From Ewingella sp963519305 (GTDB taxonomy: Bacteria; Pseudomonadota; Gammaproteobacteria; Enterobacterales; Enterobacteriaceae): a stretch of 64,000 nt of DNA. Positions within the stretch are counted from its first letter, which is position 1; the number at the start of each line of letters is the position of its first letter. The stretch is from positions 139,510 to 203,509 of the forward strand of contig CAUQMS010000006.1 of the NCBI GenBank assembly GCA_963519305.1. Reading direction: 5' to 3'. The notes beneath the pieces were generated by a model. That model was given only the letters and a program-made list of their open reading frames with translations. It was not told the DNA's origin and made no database searches. Shown one piece after another: positions 15,035 through 23,518 of the stretch. The position numbers and the translations under genes are program-made.

Positions 15035-16522
15035 TCAGCGACCGCAGCGATCTTTTTGCCGCGCGAGGCTGGCAATGCTTTTCGCCATGCCGCGGAAAAT
15101 AAACTGATGTGCAGGCATCATGCTGAACCAGTATAGCAAACCACTGAAACCGGCCGGATGCCACCAGGCGCGCACATCGATACTGCGGCTTTCACCGTGG
15201 TCGGTGATGGTGAAGGTTAATCGGCCGAGGCCCGGGGCTTTCATGCCAAATAGCAGAGAGAGTTCGCGCTGCGGCTTCAGCCCTATCACTTTCCAGCCAT
15301 CAATTTTATCGCCGATTTTCAGCTGATCGCGATCAGGTCGGCCATAGGCCACGCGTCCGCCGATCACATCGTCGATCCGGGCCCGCAACTTCCACAGCGC
15401 GTTGGCGTAAAAATAGCCCTCCTTGCCGCCAAGCTGCTGGACGATTTGCCACAATGCCGCTTTCGAGGCTGAGGTTTCAAGGGTAAATCCGGCCTGCTTC
15501 GGATAATAACCATACCCAGGCCGCCAGCGGGCGCGGGCATCGGCGTCGTAATGCCAGTCGGTGGAGTCGAGGACCTGCTGCTCCTCTTGCGCCAGCGTTT
15601 GCCGGATGGCTTCATCCACCGGGATCAGCTCCTGAGGAATTAATGCCTGCAATTCGGCGCTGTCGGCCGGTAAATCATGATTCAACCCCTGGATCAGCGC
15701 TTTGGCCAGCGGCGTGGGCACCGAGGTGATCATGCTGATGAAATAGGTGGAGATCATGGCGGTAGGCAGCGGGATCGGGATCAACCAGCGGCGTTTACCG
15801 CTGATGGCGATAAAGCGTTCAAACAGGGTCTGATAGCTTATGTACTCGGGTCCAGCCGCGTCAAACTGGCGGTGTGCATCGGCAGGCATGGTAATAAGAC
15901 CGCGGAGATAATTCAGCAGATTCTCCAGCGCCAGTGGCGAGGATTTAGAGCGTACCCAGCGCGGGGGCGTCAGGACGGCGAGGTTGTACACCATGTCGCG
16001 CATCACTTCGAACGCGGCAGAACCGGCACCAATGACAATCCCGGCGCGCAGCTCAGTGACAGGAATATCGCCCATGCGCAGTAAGTCGCCGGTCAGTTTG
16101 CGCGCCTGAAGGTGAGCCGAATGGCTCTCCTGCGGCTGCATCGATCCGAGATACACGATGTGTTTGATGGAGGAATCTTTCAGCGCCAGCAGGGTGTTTT
16201 GCGCTGCCTGCCGCTCTTTTTCCAGCAGATCGTCTTCTTCTGCCATCGCGTGAACCAGATAGACCAGGACGTCGGCGCCTTCGAAGGCTTCTTTCAGACT
16301 CTTACTCTGATAAACGTCAGCAAAGCAGCAGCGCACATTCGGCCACTTTTGCTGTTGCAGCCAGTCGAGGCGGCGGGCCGCGGCGGTAACCTGAAAGCCC
16401 TGTTGGCTTAAATGTGACGTCAGGTGTTGGCCAATATAACCGCTGGCGCCGAGCACCACTATTCGTCCACTAAATTCGCGTCCGTTAAATACCCGTCCGT
16501 TAAATATTGAAGCAGGCATCAT
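15035..16522 (-). CDS. ybjT: NAD(P)-binding DUF2867 protein YbjT
   Basis: 495 residues; E. coli YbjT has 476. Residues about 20-290 form an NmrA/SDR-like NAD(P)-binding domain (IVVLGASGYIGQHL, YLVHAMAEEDD, ELRAGIVIGAGSAAFE). Residues 330-490 are a DUF2867 domain (FGMKAPGLGRLTFTITDHG) ending in a hydrophobic stretch FSGLLYWFSMMPAHQFIFRGM that may touch the membrane. The N-terminus contains a short internal repeat (FNGR, FNGR, FSGR) absent from E. coli, so a start at an internal codon cannot be excluded. The function is unknown. It begins 87 nt downstream of the ltaE stop. Confidence 0.88.
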   Translation of the reverse strand: MMPASIFNGRVFNGREFSGRIVVLGASGYIGQHLTSHLSQQGFQVTAAARRLDWLQQQKWPNVRCCFADVYQSKSLKEAFEGADVLVYLVHAMAEEDDLLEKERQAAQNTLLALKDSSIKHIVYLGSMQPQESHSAHLQARKLTGDLLRMGDIPVTELRAGIVIGAGSAAFEVMRDMVYNLAVLTPPRWVRSKSSPLALENLLNYLRGLITMPADAHRQFDAAGPEYISYQTLFERFIAISGKRRWLIPIPLPTAMISTYFISMITSVPTPLAKALIQGLNHDLPADSAELQALIPQELIPVDEAIRQTLAQEEQQVLDSTDWHYDADARARWRPGYGYYPKQAGFTLETSASKAALWQIVQQLGGKEGYFYANALWKLRARIDDVIGGRVAYGRPDRDQLKIGDKIDGWKVIGLKPQRELSLLFGMKAPGLGRLTFTITDHGESRSIDVRAWWHPAGFSGLLYWFSMMPAHQFIFRGMAKSIASLARQKDRCGR

Positions 16523-16609
16523 CCATTTTGCTCATTGTAGGGAAAGAGGTGAAAACCAGCGGTGCATTCGAGTGCATTTTGCGCCCGAACCGGTCCGCCG
16601 GAATTCTTA

Positions 16610-17629
16610 TCAGGCGTGATGTTGCAGGAAGTCCTGCCACAACGACACTACTTTCTGCAGGTCAGTGCGGCTAATGTCGATATGGGTGATGACGCGCGTC
16701 AGCGGACCGGCACTGATCAGCACGCCGCGTTCGCGCATCCACGGGCCCATTTTCGCGGCCAGTTCGGCACTCTGCCTGATATATAAAATGTTGGTCTGCG
16801 CACCGGGTTCAGCGATCTCTACGCCGATATCGTGCAGCTGTTGTTCCAGCCAGCGGGCGTTATCATGGTCTTCCTGCAGACGGGCGACGTTATTTTCAAG
16901 CGCATAAATACCTGCTGCTGCCAGAATACCCGCCTGACGCCACCCGCCTCCGGTCATTTTCCGCCAGCGGTTAGCACGGTGAATATACTCTTTGCTGCCG
17001 CACAGCAGCGAGCCGACCGGTGTCCCGAGCCCTTTTGACAGACAGATGGTCAGGGTATCGCAATATTGGGTAATGTCGCTCAGCGGGACATTCAGCGACA
17101 CGGCGGCGTTCATGATGCGTGCGCCGTCAATGTGCAGCGCCAGCCCTTTTTCCCGCGTGAAGGCGAAGGCCTTTTGCAGGTAATCCAGTGGCAGGACTTT
17201 ACCGCTGTGGGTGTTTTCCAGACTCAGCAATCGGGTACGGGCAAAGTGAATGTCGTCAGGTTTGATGGCGGCGGCGACTTTATCCAGCGCAAGGGTACCG
17301 TCGGCCTCCATATCCAGCGGCTGCGGCTGAATGCTGCCGAGCACGGCAGCACCGCCCGCTTCGTACATATAATTGTGGGCTTTTTGGCCGACAATATACT
17401 CCTCGCCGCGCTGACAGTGGGTCAACAGCGCCACCAGATTGGCCTGCGTGCCGGTGGGCAGGAACAGGCCCGCTTCTTTACCGGTCAGTGTTGCGGCCAT
17501 CTCCTGTAAAGCATTGACAGTCGGGTCATCGCCGTACACATCATCACCCACTTCAGCGCGGGCCATGGCCTGACGCATGGCTTCACCAGGGCGCGTTACG
17601 GTATCACTGCGTAAATCGATCAACGTCAT
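16610..17629 (-). CDS. ltaE: Low-specificity L-threonine aldolase
   Basis: LtaE is a cytosolic PLP enzyme that cleaves L-threonine and L-allo-threonine to glycine and acetaldehyde. The ATG at 17629 follows AAGGAAA and gives 339 residues; a longer reading frame to 17758 runs through the poxB terminator and is not credible. Motifs: MTLIDLRSDTVTRPG at the N-terminus, GDDVYGDDPTVNALQ, FLPTGTQANLVALL, LHIDGARIMNA and the PLP-lysine context TICLSKGLGTPVGSLL. The C-terminal 40 residues diverge from E. coli (333 aa). It follows poxB with a hairpin terminator between, so it may be expressed partly by read-through. Confidence 0.95.
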   Translation of the reverse strand: MTLIDLRSDTVTRPGEAMRQAMARAEVGDDVYGDDPTVNALQEMAATLTGKEAGLFLPTGTQANLVALLTHCQRGEEYIVGQKAHNYMYEAGGAAVLGSIQPQPLDMEADGTLALDKVAAAIKPDDIHFARTRLLSLENTHSGKVLPLDYLQKAFAFTREKGLALHIDGARIMNAAVSLNVPLSDITQYCDTLTICLSKGLGTPVGSLLCGSKEYIHRANRWRKMTGGGWRQAGILAAAGIYALENNVARLQEDHDNARWLEQQLHDIGVEIAEPGAQTNILYIRQSAELAAKMGPWMRERGVLISAGPLTRVITHIDISRTDLQKVVSLWQDFLQHHA

Positions 17630-17663
17630 TTTCCTTGTGCATTTTGGAGGGAGAGTGCGAAAG

Positions 17664-17686
17664 CAAAAAGCAGGGCGCAGCCCTGC
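17664..17686 (-). terminator. Terminator poxB-ltaE
   Basis: GCAGGGC-GCA-GCCCTGC (17670-17686) followed on the minus strand by TTTTTGCTTT. Confidence 0.75.
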
Positions 17687-17711
17687 CTTCATCACTATAG
17701 CGCCAGCGGGC

Positions 17712-19433
17712 TTATCGCAGCCAGTTGGTTTTTGCCAGTTCCACCACTTCGTCGCCACGGCCGTTAATCACCGCGCGCAGCATATAGAGACTAAAGCCCT
17801 TGGCCTGTTCAAATTTGATTTGCGGCGGCATCGCCAGTTCGTCGGTGGCGGTCACAACATCCACCAGAACCGGCCCTTCATAAGCAAAAGCATCCTGCAA
17901 CGCAGCATCGACGTCAGACGCTTTCTCCACGCGGATCCCTTTGATACCGGCGGCTTCTGCCATGGCGGCAAAGTTCGGGTTTTTCAGCTCGGTGCCGTCA
18001 GTCAGATAGCCACCGGCTTTCATTTCCATTGCCACAAAACCCAGCACGCTGTTGTTAAATATAATGATTTTTACCGGCAGTTTTTGCTGCGCCAGCGTCA
18101 GGAAATCCCCCATCAGCATGGTAAATCCGCCGTCGCCGCACATCGCCACCACCTGACGGTTGCGGTCAATGGCCTGCGCGCCCAGCGCCTGCGGCATGGC
18201 ATTGGCCATCGAGCCGTGGTTGAAGGAACCAATCAGACGGCGTTTGCCGTTCATTTGCAGGTAGCGGCAGGCCCAGACGGTCGGGGTACCTACATCGCAG
18301 GTGAATACCGCATCGGCGGCGGCAAAACGGCTAATCTGTTGTGCCAGATACTGCGGGTGGATCGCCTGCTTGTCGTTGAGCGTCGCCAGTCCGTCGAGAT
18401 CTTTACGCGTTTCGGCGTAATGTTTTAGCGCCTTGTCGAGGAATTTGCGATCGGTTTTCTCCTGCAACGTGGGCAGCAGGGCGCTCAGGGTGGATTTAAT
18501 GTCACCGACCAGCGCCATATCGACCTGGCAATGCGCGCCGATGCTGCCCGGATTGATATCAACCTGAATGATGTTGGCATCGGTCGGGTAGAAAGCCCGG
18601 TACGGGAACTGGGTGCCGAGCAGGATCAGCGTGTCAGCATTCATCATGGCGTGGAAACCGGAGGAGAAACCAATCAGGCCGGTCATCCCTACGCTGTAGG
18701 GGTTATCCCATTCGATATGCTCTTTACCGCGCAGCGCATGGACCACCGGCGCTTTGAGGATTTCGGCCAGTTTCACTACTTCGTCATGCGCACCGGCGCA
18801 GCCGCTGCCGCACATCAGGGTAATATTTTTCGCGCCATTGAGCGCGGCAGCCAGTTTTTCCATTTCGGACGGGTTCGGCTGCACCACCGGCAACTGCGGC
18901 GGATACCATTTGGCGGTAGCCTCTTCTGGGGCGGGTTTCAGCGCCACGTCGCCCGGCAGCACAATCACCGAAACGCCACGGTTGAGAATGGCTTTGCGCA
19001 TGGCAATGCCCAGCACCTGCGGAAGTTGCTCCGGATTGGTGATCATTTCGCAATAGTGGCTGCATTCGCGGAACAGTTCGGTGGGATGGGTTTCCTGAAA
19101 ATAGCCGGTACCGATTTCGCTGGAGGGGATATGCGCGGCGATGGCCACGACGGGAACGTGGTTGCGGTGGCAGTCATACAGGCCGTTGATGAGATGCAGG
19201 TTGCCCGGTCCGCAGGAACCGGCGCATACCGCCAGTTCGCCTGTCAGCTGGGCTTCTGCACCGGCTGCAAACGCCGCCACCTCTTCGTGACGCGTGCCCA
19301 TCCATTCGATGGTGCCCATTTTATTGAGACTGTCGCTCAGCCCGTTGAGTGAGTCGCCGGTGACGCCCCAAATCCTTTTGACGCCCGCCTGCTCAAGAGT
19401 TTTTGCCAGTAATGACGCTACGCTGTGTTTCAT
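17712..19433 (-). CDS. poxB: Pyruvate dehydrogenase (ubiquinone) / pyruvate oxidase
   Basis: PoxB is a peripheral membrane flavoenzyme that decarboxylates pyruvate to acetate and CO2 and passes electrons to ubiquinone, mainly in stationary phase. It has 573 residues (E. coli 572). The N-terminal TPP pyrimidine domain shows GVTGDSLNGLSD and the catalytic Glu context GTRHEEVAAFAAG. The central FAD domain follows, and the C-terminal TPP domain has the GDGGFTMLMGDFLTL-to-NNS motif. The last residues form the membrane-binding, activation-controlling C-terminus. The start follows GGAAAGGATC. A CTATGATTAA element upstream resembles a sigma-S -10 region, matching the known RpoS dependence of poxB. 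Confidence 0.97.
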   Translation of the reverse strand: MKHSVASLLAKTLEQAGVKRIWGVTGDSLNGLSDSLNKMGTIEWMGTRHEEVAAFAAGAEAQLTGELAVCAGSCGPGNLHLINGLYDCHRNHVPVVAIAAHIPSSEIGTGYFQETHPTELFRECSHYCEMITNPEQLPQVLGIAMRKAILNRGVSVIVLPGDVALKPAPEEATAKWYPPQLPVVQPNPSEMEKLAAALNGAKNITLMCGSGCAGAHDEVVKLAEILKAPVVHALRGKEHIEWDNPYSVGMTGLIGFSSGFHAMMNADTLILLGTQFPYRAFYPTDANIIQVDINPGSIGAHCQVDMALVGDIKSTLSALLPTLQEKTDRKFLDKALKHYAETRKDLDGLATLNDKQAIHPQYLAQQISRFAAADAVFTCDVGTPTVWACRYLQMNGKRRLIGSFNHGSMANAMPQALGAQAIDRNRQVVAMCGDGGFTMLMGDFLTLAQQKLPVKIIIFNNSVLGFVAMEMKAGGYLTDGTELKNPNFAAMAEAAGIKGIRVEKASDVDAALQDAFAYEGPVLVDVVTATDELAMPPQIKFEQAKGFSLYMLRAVINGRGDEVVELAKTNWLR

Positions 19434-19470
19434 TTTTAGATCCTTTCCGTGTATTCAAAAAATAACTGCG

Positions 19471-19480
19471 TTAATCATAG
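19471..19480 (-). promoter_or_regulatory. Candidate sigma-S-type -10 region of poxB
   Basis: CTATGATTAA on the minus strand is close to the extended RpoS -10 consensus TCTATACTTAA and lies about 34 nt before the ATG when the usual 7-nt gap to the start site is allowed. No strong -35 is seen. Confidence 0.45.
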
Positions 19481-19560
19481 TTCAATGATCACGGTGATGA
19501 ATGCTCAGGTCTAAACCATACCTAAGTCGCGGCGCAAGGATGCTGTAGATTTGTAAAATA

Positions 19561-19593
19561 GCCCGCCATGACTGTAAAAAGTCATTAACGGGC
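19561..19593 (-). terminator. Possible terminator of hcp-hcr
   Basis: An interrupted stem (GCCCG..ATGACT with AGTCAT..CGGGC) around a GTAAAA loop lies 19 nt after the hcr stop. The tail TATTTTAC is only moderately T-rich. Confidence 0.4.
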
Positions 19594-19611
19594 AGCGGGG
19601 CAAAGCGGGGG

Positions 19612-20625
19612 TTAAGCCAGCGTGAGGTCGCCCTGTAGCTGGCAGCTACAGGCCAGTACATAGCCTTGTGCGATCTCTTCTGCGGTCAGCGTCATCTGGC
19701 TGGTGGTCTGATAATCGCCGGAAACAATGCGGGTCTTGCAACTGCCACAGACGCCCGCGCGGCAGGCGGCGGTCACCGGGATGTCGTATTGCTCCATGGC
19801 CGCGAGCAGCGTCGTGCCGACCGGAACGCGGTAGTTTTTCAGCGGCGTGAGACGGGTCAGAGTGAGCTGATGCTCTTCAGAAACCGACACTGCCACCGCC
19901 TGAAACTGCTCTGTGACGATATTTTCCGCTGCAACACCAAGCGCCAGCGCCCAGCTTTTGGCGAGCTGCATGTAAGGCGCGGGCCCGCAGATCATCACCC
20001 GGCGTGAAAGGACATCGGGTACCTGTGTTTGCAGGATATCCTGACTCAGCCGCCTGGCGATATGGCCGGGGCTGGCATCATTTTCGGCCAGAACAGTCAG
20101 GCGAAGTTGCGAATATTGAGCGGCCAGCCGTTGCCATTCGGCAGCAAAAATAATGTCCTGTGAAGTGCGTACGCTGTAAAACACCTGCACGCTTTGCAAA
20201 GGGTGATGAGCCAGCACGTCCCGTGCTATCGACATCACCGGTGTCACCCCGCAGCCAGCCGCCAGCAATAACAACGGCTGTTGGCTGTCGCAGGTGAATT
20301 CACCCTGCGCATCGCTGAGCCACAGGTAATCGCCCGGTTTTACCTGCTGCGTCAGCCAGCCGGAACCCACGCCGTTTTCAATATTTCGCACGGTCAGGGT
20401 GATAAAGCGGCTGACGCCCGGCGTGGACGAGAGCGTATAGGCGCGTTGCACATCGCCACCGTGGCCGGTATTGACCAGTGCAAACTGGCCGGGCTGGTAC
20501 GGGTAAAGGACGTGGCTGAACAGCGAAATCGTCCAGACATCGGGCGTTTCGCGGCGAATGTCATGCACCTGCATCCGGTTCTGACACAGCAGCGTGGGTT
20601 GGTCGGCAAATAAAGGAAAATTCAT
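19612..20625 (-). CDS. hcr: NADH oxidoreductase HCR, partner of the hybrid-cluster protein
   Basis: Hcr transfers electrons from NADH to Hcp for reduction of nitric oxide. The 337-residue protein has an FAD-binding domain (PGQFALVNTG, RAYTLSSTPG), an NAD domain (LLAAGCGVTPVMSIA, MICGPAPYMQ) and a C-terminal plant-type [2Fe-2S] ferredoxin domain with CRAGVCGSC and the fourth ligand in LACSC. It starts 6 nt after the hcp stop, so the two genes are one operon. Confidence 0.95.
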   Translation of the reverse strand: MNFPLFADQPTLLCQNRMQVHDIRRETPDVWTISLFSHVLYPYQPGQFALVNTGHGGDVQRAYTLSSTPGVSRFITLTVRNIENGVGSGWLTQQVKPGDYLWLSDAQGEFTCDSQQPLLLLAAGCGVTPVMSIARDVLAHHPLQSVQVFYSVRTSQDIIFAAEWQRLAAQYSQLRLTVLAENDASPGHIARRLSQDILQTQVPDVLSRRVMICGPAPYMQLAKSWALALGVAAENIVTEQFQAVAVSVSEEHQLTLTRLTPLKNYRVPVGTTLLAAMEQYDIPVTAACRAGVCGSCKTRIVSGDYQTTSQMTLTAEEIAQGYVLACSCQLQGDLTLA

Positions 20626-20631
20626 CGCGTA

Positions 20632-22287
20632 TTACTCCGGCAACATCATTTTCAAATCCTGCTCAACAGAGCTGATGGCCCGCAGGCCAAATTTTTCATT
20701 CAGCACGGCCAGCAGGTTGTCGGTCAGAAATGCCGGGGCCGTCGGGCCGGTGGCAATATTCTTCACGCCGAGCGAAAGCAGCGTCAGCAGGATCACGATA
20801 GCTTTTTGCTCGAACCAGGACAGCACCAGACTGAGCGGCAGATCGTTAACGCCGCAGCCGAGTTTCTCCGCGAGATTGACCGCCAGCATGATGGCAGAAT
20901 AGGCGTCGTTGCACTGGCCGACGTCAAGCAGGCGCGGCAGCGGGCCTAGCGTGCCGAAGTCGAGTTTGTTGAAGCGGTATTTGCCACAGGCCAGCGTCAT
21001 GATCAGGCAGTCTTCCGGCACGGCACGCGCGAGATCAGTGAAGTAGCTGCGTTCGCCGCGGCTGCCGTCACAGCCGCCTATCAGGAAGATGTGGCGCAGT
21101 TGTTTGGTCGCCACCAGATCAATCACCGTATCAGCGGCACCCAGCAGGGTTTCGCGGCCAAAGCCAACGGTAATTTCCTGCTCGATTTCGTTATACGGGA
21201 AGCCGGGTTGTTCCAGCGCCTGCGCGATCACCGGTGCGAAATCTTCCCCTTCGAGATGCTTCACGCCCGGCCAGCCGACGATGCTGCGGGTCCAGATGCG
21301 ATCGCCGTAGTTGCCGACGTTAGGATCAATAATGCAGTTGGAGGTCATCACCACCGGGCCGGGGAATTTGGCGAATTCAATCTGCTGATTCTGCCAGCCG
21401 CTGCCGTAGTTACCGGCCAGATGCGGATATTTTTTCAGTAACGGATAACCGTGGGCGGGCAGCATTTCCCCGTGGGTATAAATATTGATGCCGAGACCTG
21501 CGGTTTGCTCGAGCAGCATTTGCAGATCTTTCAGGTCATGGCCGGAGATAAGGACTGCCTTGCCTGCGCGCGGGCGCACGTTTACCACGGTCGGCACCGG
21601 GTGGCCGTAGGCGTCGGTTTCACCTTTGTCGAGAATGGCCATCACATGGAAATTCATCTTGCCGATGTCCATCGCATTTTCCAGCAGGGTGTTCATGTCG
21701 GCAGGCTGAGTGCCGAGCCACGCCATCAGGCGGTGGTAATCGGCATAGATATTGGCATCGGACTGGCCGAGAACGTGCGCGTGTTCCATATAGGCTGCGG
21801 CCCCTTTCAGGCCATACAGACAGAGCAAGCGCAGACCGTGGATATCGTCACCGACGGCGGCTTTATCGTGGTTGAGCGCAAACTGCTGCGCCTGAATTTG
21901 TAACTCGCCGAGCGTTTCGCCCGCCAGTTCCAGCTGCGCCAGCGGGTGATCGACTGTGATAGCCGGGTCCATCAGGCGGCAGCGTGCTGCCAGCGATTCG
22001 CGGCAGGCAATGGCTTCACGGGCGTACTCCACAATGCGGTCTGAGTCGAAATTCACGTTAGTCAGGGTTGAGAAGAAGGCACGTGGCGCGAAGGCATCGA
22101 TTTCAACATCAATGATGTCATAGCCACGGGCGGTCAAAGCCCAGGCCGAGAGGCCTTGCAATACCGCCACCAGCAAGTCCTGCAGGTCTGAGGTTTCAGC
22201 CGTTTTACCACACATGCCCTGCGCATACGCGCAGCCGCTTGCCGCCGGGGTACGGACCGTTTGTTCACATTGTACACAAAACATCAT
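20632..22287 (-). CDS. hcp: Hybrid-cluster protein (hydroxylamine / high-affinity NO reductase)
   Basis: Hcp is an anaerobically induced cytosolic enzyme with a cubane cluster and a hybrid Fe-S-O cluster; it reduces NO to N2O and in vitro reduces hydroxylamine. The protein has 551 residues. The four N-terminal cysteines are spaced for the E. coli-type cluster (CVQCEQT ... CAYAQGMC). Hybrid-cluster ligands lie in YTHGEMLPAHGYP, MTSNCIIDP, GGCDGSRGERSYF, LACGKYRFNK and DVGQCNDAYSA. Two adjacent ATGs (22287 and 22284) follow AAGGAA. An NsrR-type palindrome lies 14 nt upstream and an FNR-like site about 100 nt upstream, the control expected for hcp. Confidence 0.96.
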   Translation of the reverse strand: MMFCVQCEQTVRTPAASGCAYAQGMCGKTAETSDLQDLLVAVLQGLSAWALTARGYDIIDVEIDAFAPRAFFSTLTNVNFDSDRIVEYAREAIACRESLAARCRLMDPAITVDHPLAQLELAGETLGELQIQAQQFALNHDKAAVGDDIHGLRLLCLYGLKGAAAYMEHAHVLGQSDANIYADYHRLMAWLGTQPADMNTLLENAMDIGKMNFHVMAILDKGETDAYGHPVPTVVNVRPRAGKAVLISGHDLKDLQMLLEQTAGLGINIYTHGEMLPAHGYPLLKKYPHLAGNYGSGWQNQQIEFAKFPGPVVMTSNCIIDPNVGNYGDRIWTRSIVGWPGVKHLEGEDFAPVIAQALEQPGFPYNEIEQEITVGFGRETLLGAADTVIDLVATKQLRHIFLIGGCDGSRGERSYFTDLARAVPEDCLIMTLACGKYRFNKLDFGTLGPLPRLLDVGQCNDAYSAIMLAVNLAEKLGCGVNDLPLSLVLSWFEQKAIVILLTLLSLGVKNIATGPTAPAFLTDNLLAVLNEKFGLRAISSVEQDLKMMLPE

Positions 22288-22300
22288 CAGTTCCTTTTAT

Positions 22301-22323
22301 AAGTTGCATTTTAAATGCGTGTT
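22301..22323 (-). promoter_or_regulatory. NsrR-type operator of hcp-hcr
   Basis: A 23-bp imperfect palindrome (11-1-11): on the plus strand AAGTTGCATTT, T, AAATGCGTGTT. It departs from the NsrR consensus AAGATGYATTT-N-AAATRCATCTT at three positions. It lies at the expected start site, about 14 nt before the hcp ATG. Confidence 0.65.
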
Positions 22324-22331
22324 TTAAAATA

Positions 22332-22337
22332 AGCCTA
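22332..22337 (-). promoter_or_regulatory. Candidate -10 of hcp
   Basis: TAGGCT on the minus strand, with a weak TTCAAT -35 17 bp upstream. The implied start near 22322-22326 overlaps the NsrR box. Confidence 0.4.
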
Positions 22338-22387
22338 GAACTGACCGGGCAGGAATTGAAGCGCTTTTTGTTTTATGTGTGGGAGAG

Positions 22388-22401
22388 TTGATTTAACGCA
22401 A
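22388..22401 (-). promoter_or_regulatory. FNR-like site upstream of hcp
   Basis: TTGATTTAACGCAA matches TTGAT-N4-ATCAA with two mismatches in one half. Its centre is about 70-72 bp upstream of the predicted start, a placement reported for FNR at E. coli hcp. Confidence 0.45.
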
Positions 22402-22418
22402 GTTTTGACAGGGACGAA

Positions 22419-22442
22419 ACCGCCGGTCCGCAGACCGGCGGT
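22419..22442 (-). terminator. Hairpin after lysO
   Basis: ACCGCCGGTC-CGCA-GACCGGCGGT, a perfect 10-bp stem 9 nt beyond the lysO stop. The following TTCGTCC is T-poor, so termination may be incomplete. Confidence 0.5.
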
Positions 22443-22450
22443 GGGGGAGA

Positions 22451-23350
22451 TCAGGCAGAGAAAAAGGCCATTAATACCGGTGCCAGCAGGCTAAGCAGGA
22501 AGCCGTGTACCACCGCTGGCGGGACCATGTCCAGACCGCCACTGCGCTGGAGAACCGGCAGGGTGAAGTCCATGGAGGTCGCGCCGCACAGGCCGAGTGC
22601 CGACGAACGACTGGTGCGCACTAACGTCGGGATCAACATGATGGCAATCAGCTCGCGGGCCAGATCGTTAAAGAAGGCGGCGCTGCCGATCACCGGCCCG
22701 AAGGAGTCTGTCAGCACGATACCGGACAGTGAGTACCAGCCGTAACCGGAGGCGATAGCCAGACCGGTTTTGAGCGGTAACCCGAGCATAAGGGCGGCTA
22801 CGGCACCACCCGCCAGTGAACTCACGGCGACCACCGCCGCCACCAGCATACCGCGACGGTTAAGGATGATCTGGCGCAGCGTCATGCTGCTGTTTCGCAA
22901 CTGCATACCGACCAGCACCAGCAGGAAAATCAGCGCAGCTTCACTGGCCTGCGAGGCGAACGTCAGCCAGTGCCATTGGGTCAGGCCGAGCAGGAAACCG
23001 GCGATCACCACGCCGCACAGCTTCAGCGAGTCCAGCGCCATATTCAGGCGTGACGGCAGGGATTCCTGCTTATGGGTGGTTTTCCACGGTTTACGGCGTT
23101 CAAGCAGCCATAAGGCCACCACGTTGACGATAAAAATGCACAGAAAGAAAGCGCCGGCATATTTAAATATCAGTACTAAATTGGTGCTGAGATTATCCAG
23201 AAACGCCAGGCTGATGCCCATAATGAACAGGATCACATACACCATCCAGCTCAGTAACCGATTGATAATATATAGAAGTGCGCTTTTTTTAACCGGAATG
23301 AGATAGCCGAAGATCAGCGGCAAAAGAATGATCAACAAACCTGAATACAT
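22451..23350 (-). CDS. lysO: L-lysine exporter LysO
   Basis: LysO (formerly YbjE, DUF340) exports L-lysine and toxic analogues across the inner membrane. At 299 residues it matches E. coli in length and has about eight hydrophobic segments. Conserved stretches are MGISLAFLDNL, LVGMQLRNSSMTLRQIILNRRGM, SGYGWYSLSGIVLTDSFGPVIGSAAFFNDLARE (split here for length, around residues 200-235) and LGLCGATSMDFTLPVLQ. In E. coli it is activated by ArgP with lysine. It is divergent from ybjD across a 168-nt gap. Confidence 0.93.
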   Translation of the reverse strand: MYSGLLIILLPLIFGYLIPVKKSALLYIINRLLSWMVYVILFIMGISLAFLDNLSTNLVLIFKYAGAFFLCIFIVNVVALWLLERRKPWKTTHKQESLPSRLNMALDSLKLCGVVIAGFLLGLTQWHWLTFASQASEAALIFLLVLVGMQLRNSSMTLRQIILNRRGMLVAAVVAVSSLAGGAVAALMLGLPLKTGLAIASGYGWYSLSGIVLTDSFGPVIGSAAFFNDLARELIAIMLIPTLVRTSRSSALGLCGATSMDFTLPVLQRSGGLDMVPPAVVHGFLLSLLAPVLMAFFSA

Positions 23351-23518
23351 GGGGTGAGTCCGTGTGTGATATGAATCCTGAATAGTCGGCCCACACGCTA
23401 ACCAAAAGTTAACGAACTGTAAAGCCGCTTAAACACGCAGGCTATTGCCAGAGTGCTTGACCAGAATGCGTTTTTAACGCCATGCTTCTAACAGGTGGCC
23501 GCACAGGGGAGCGCTCTG

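Noticed and set aside
17577..19352. Long plus-strand open frames (283 and 273 codons) opposite poxB
   Set aside because: They are mirror frames of the highly biased poxB codons with His/Arg/Gln-rich, domain-free translations.
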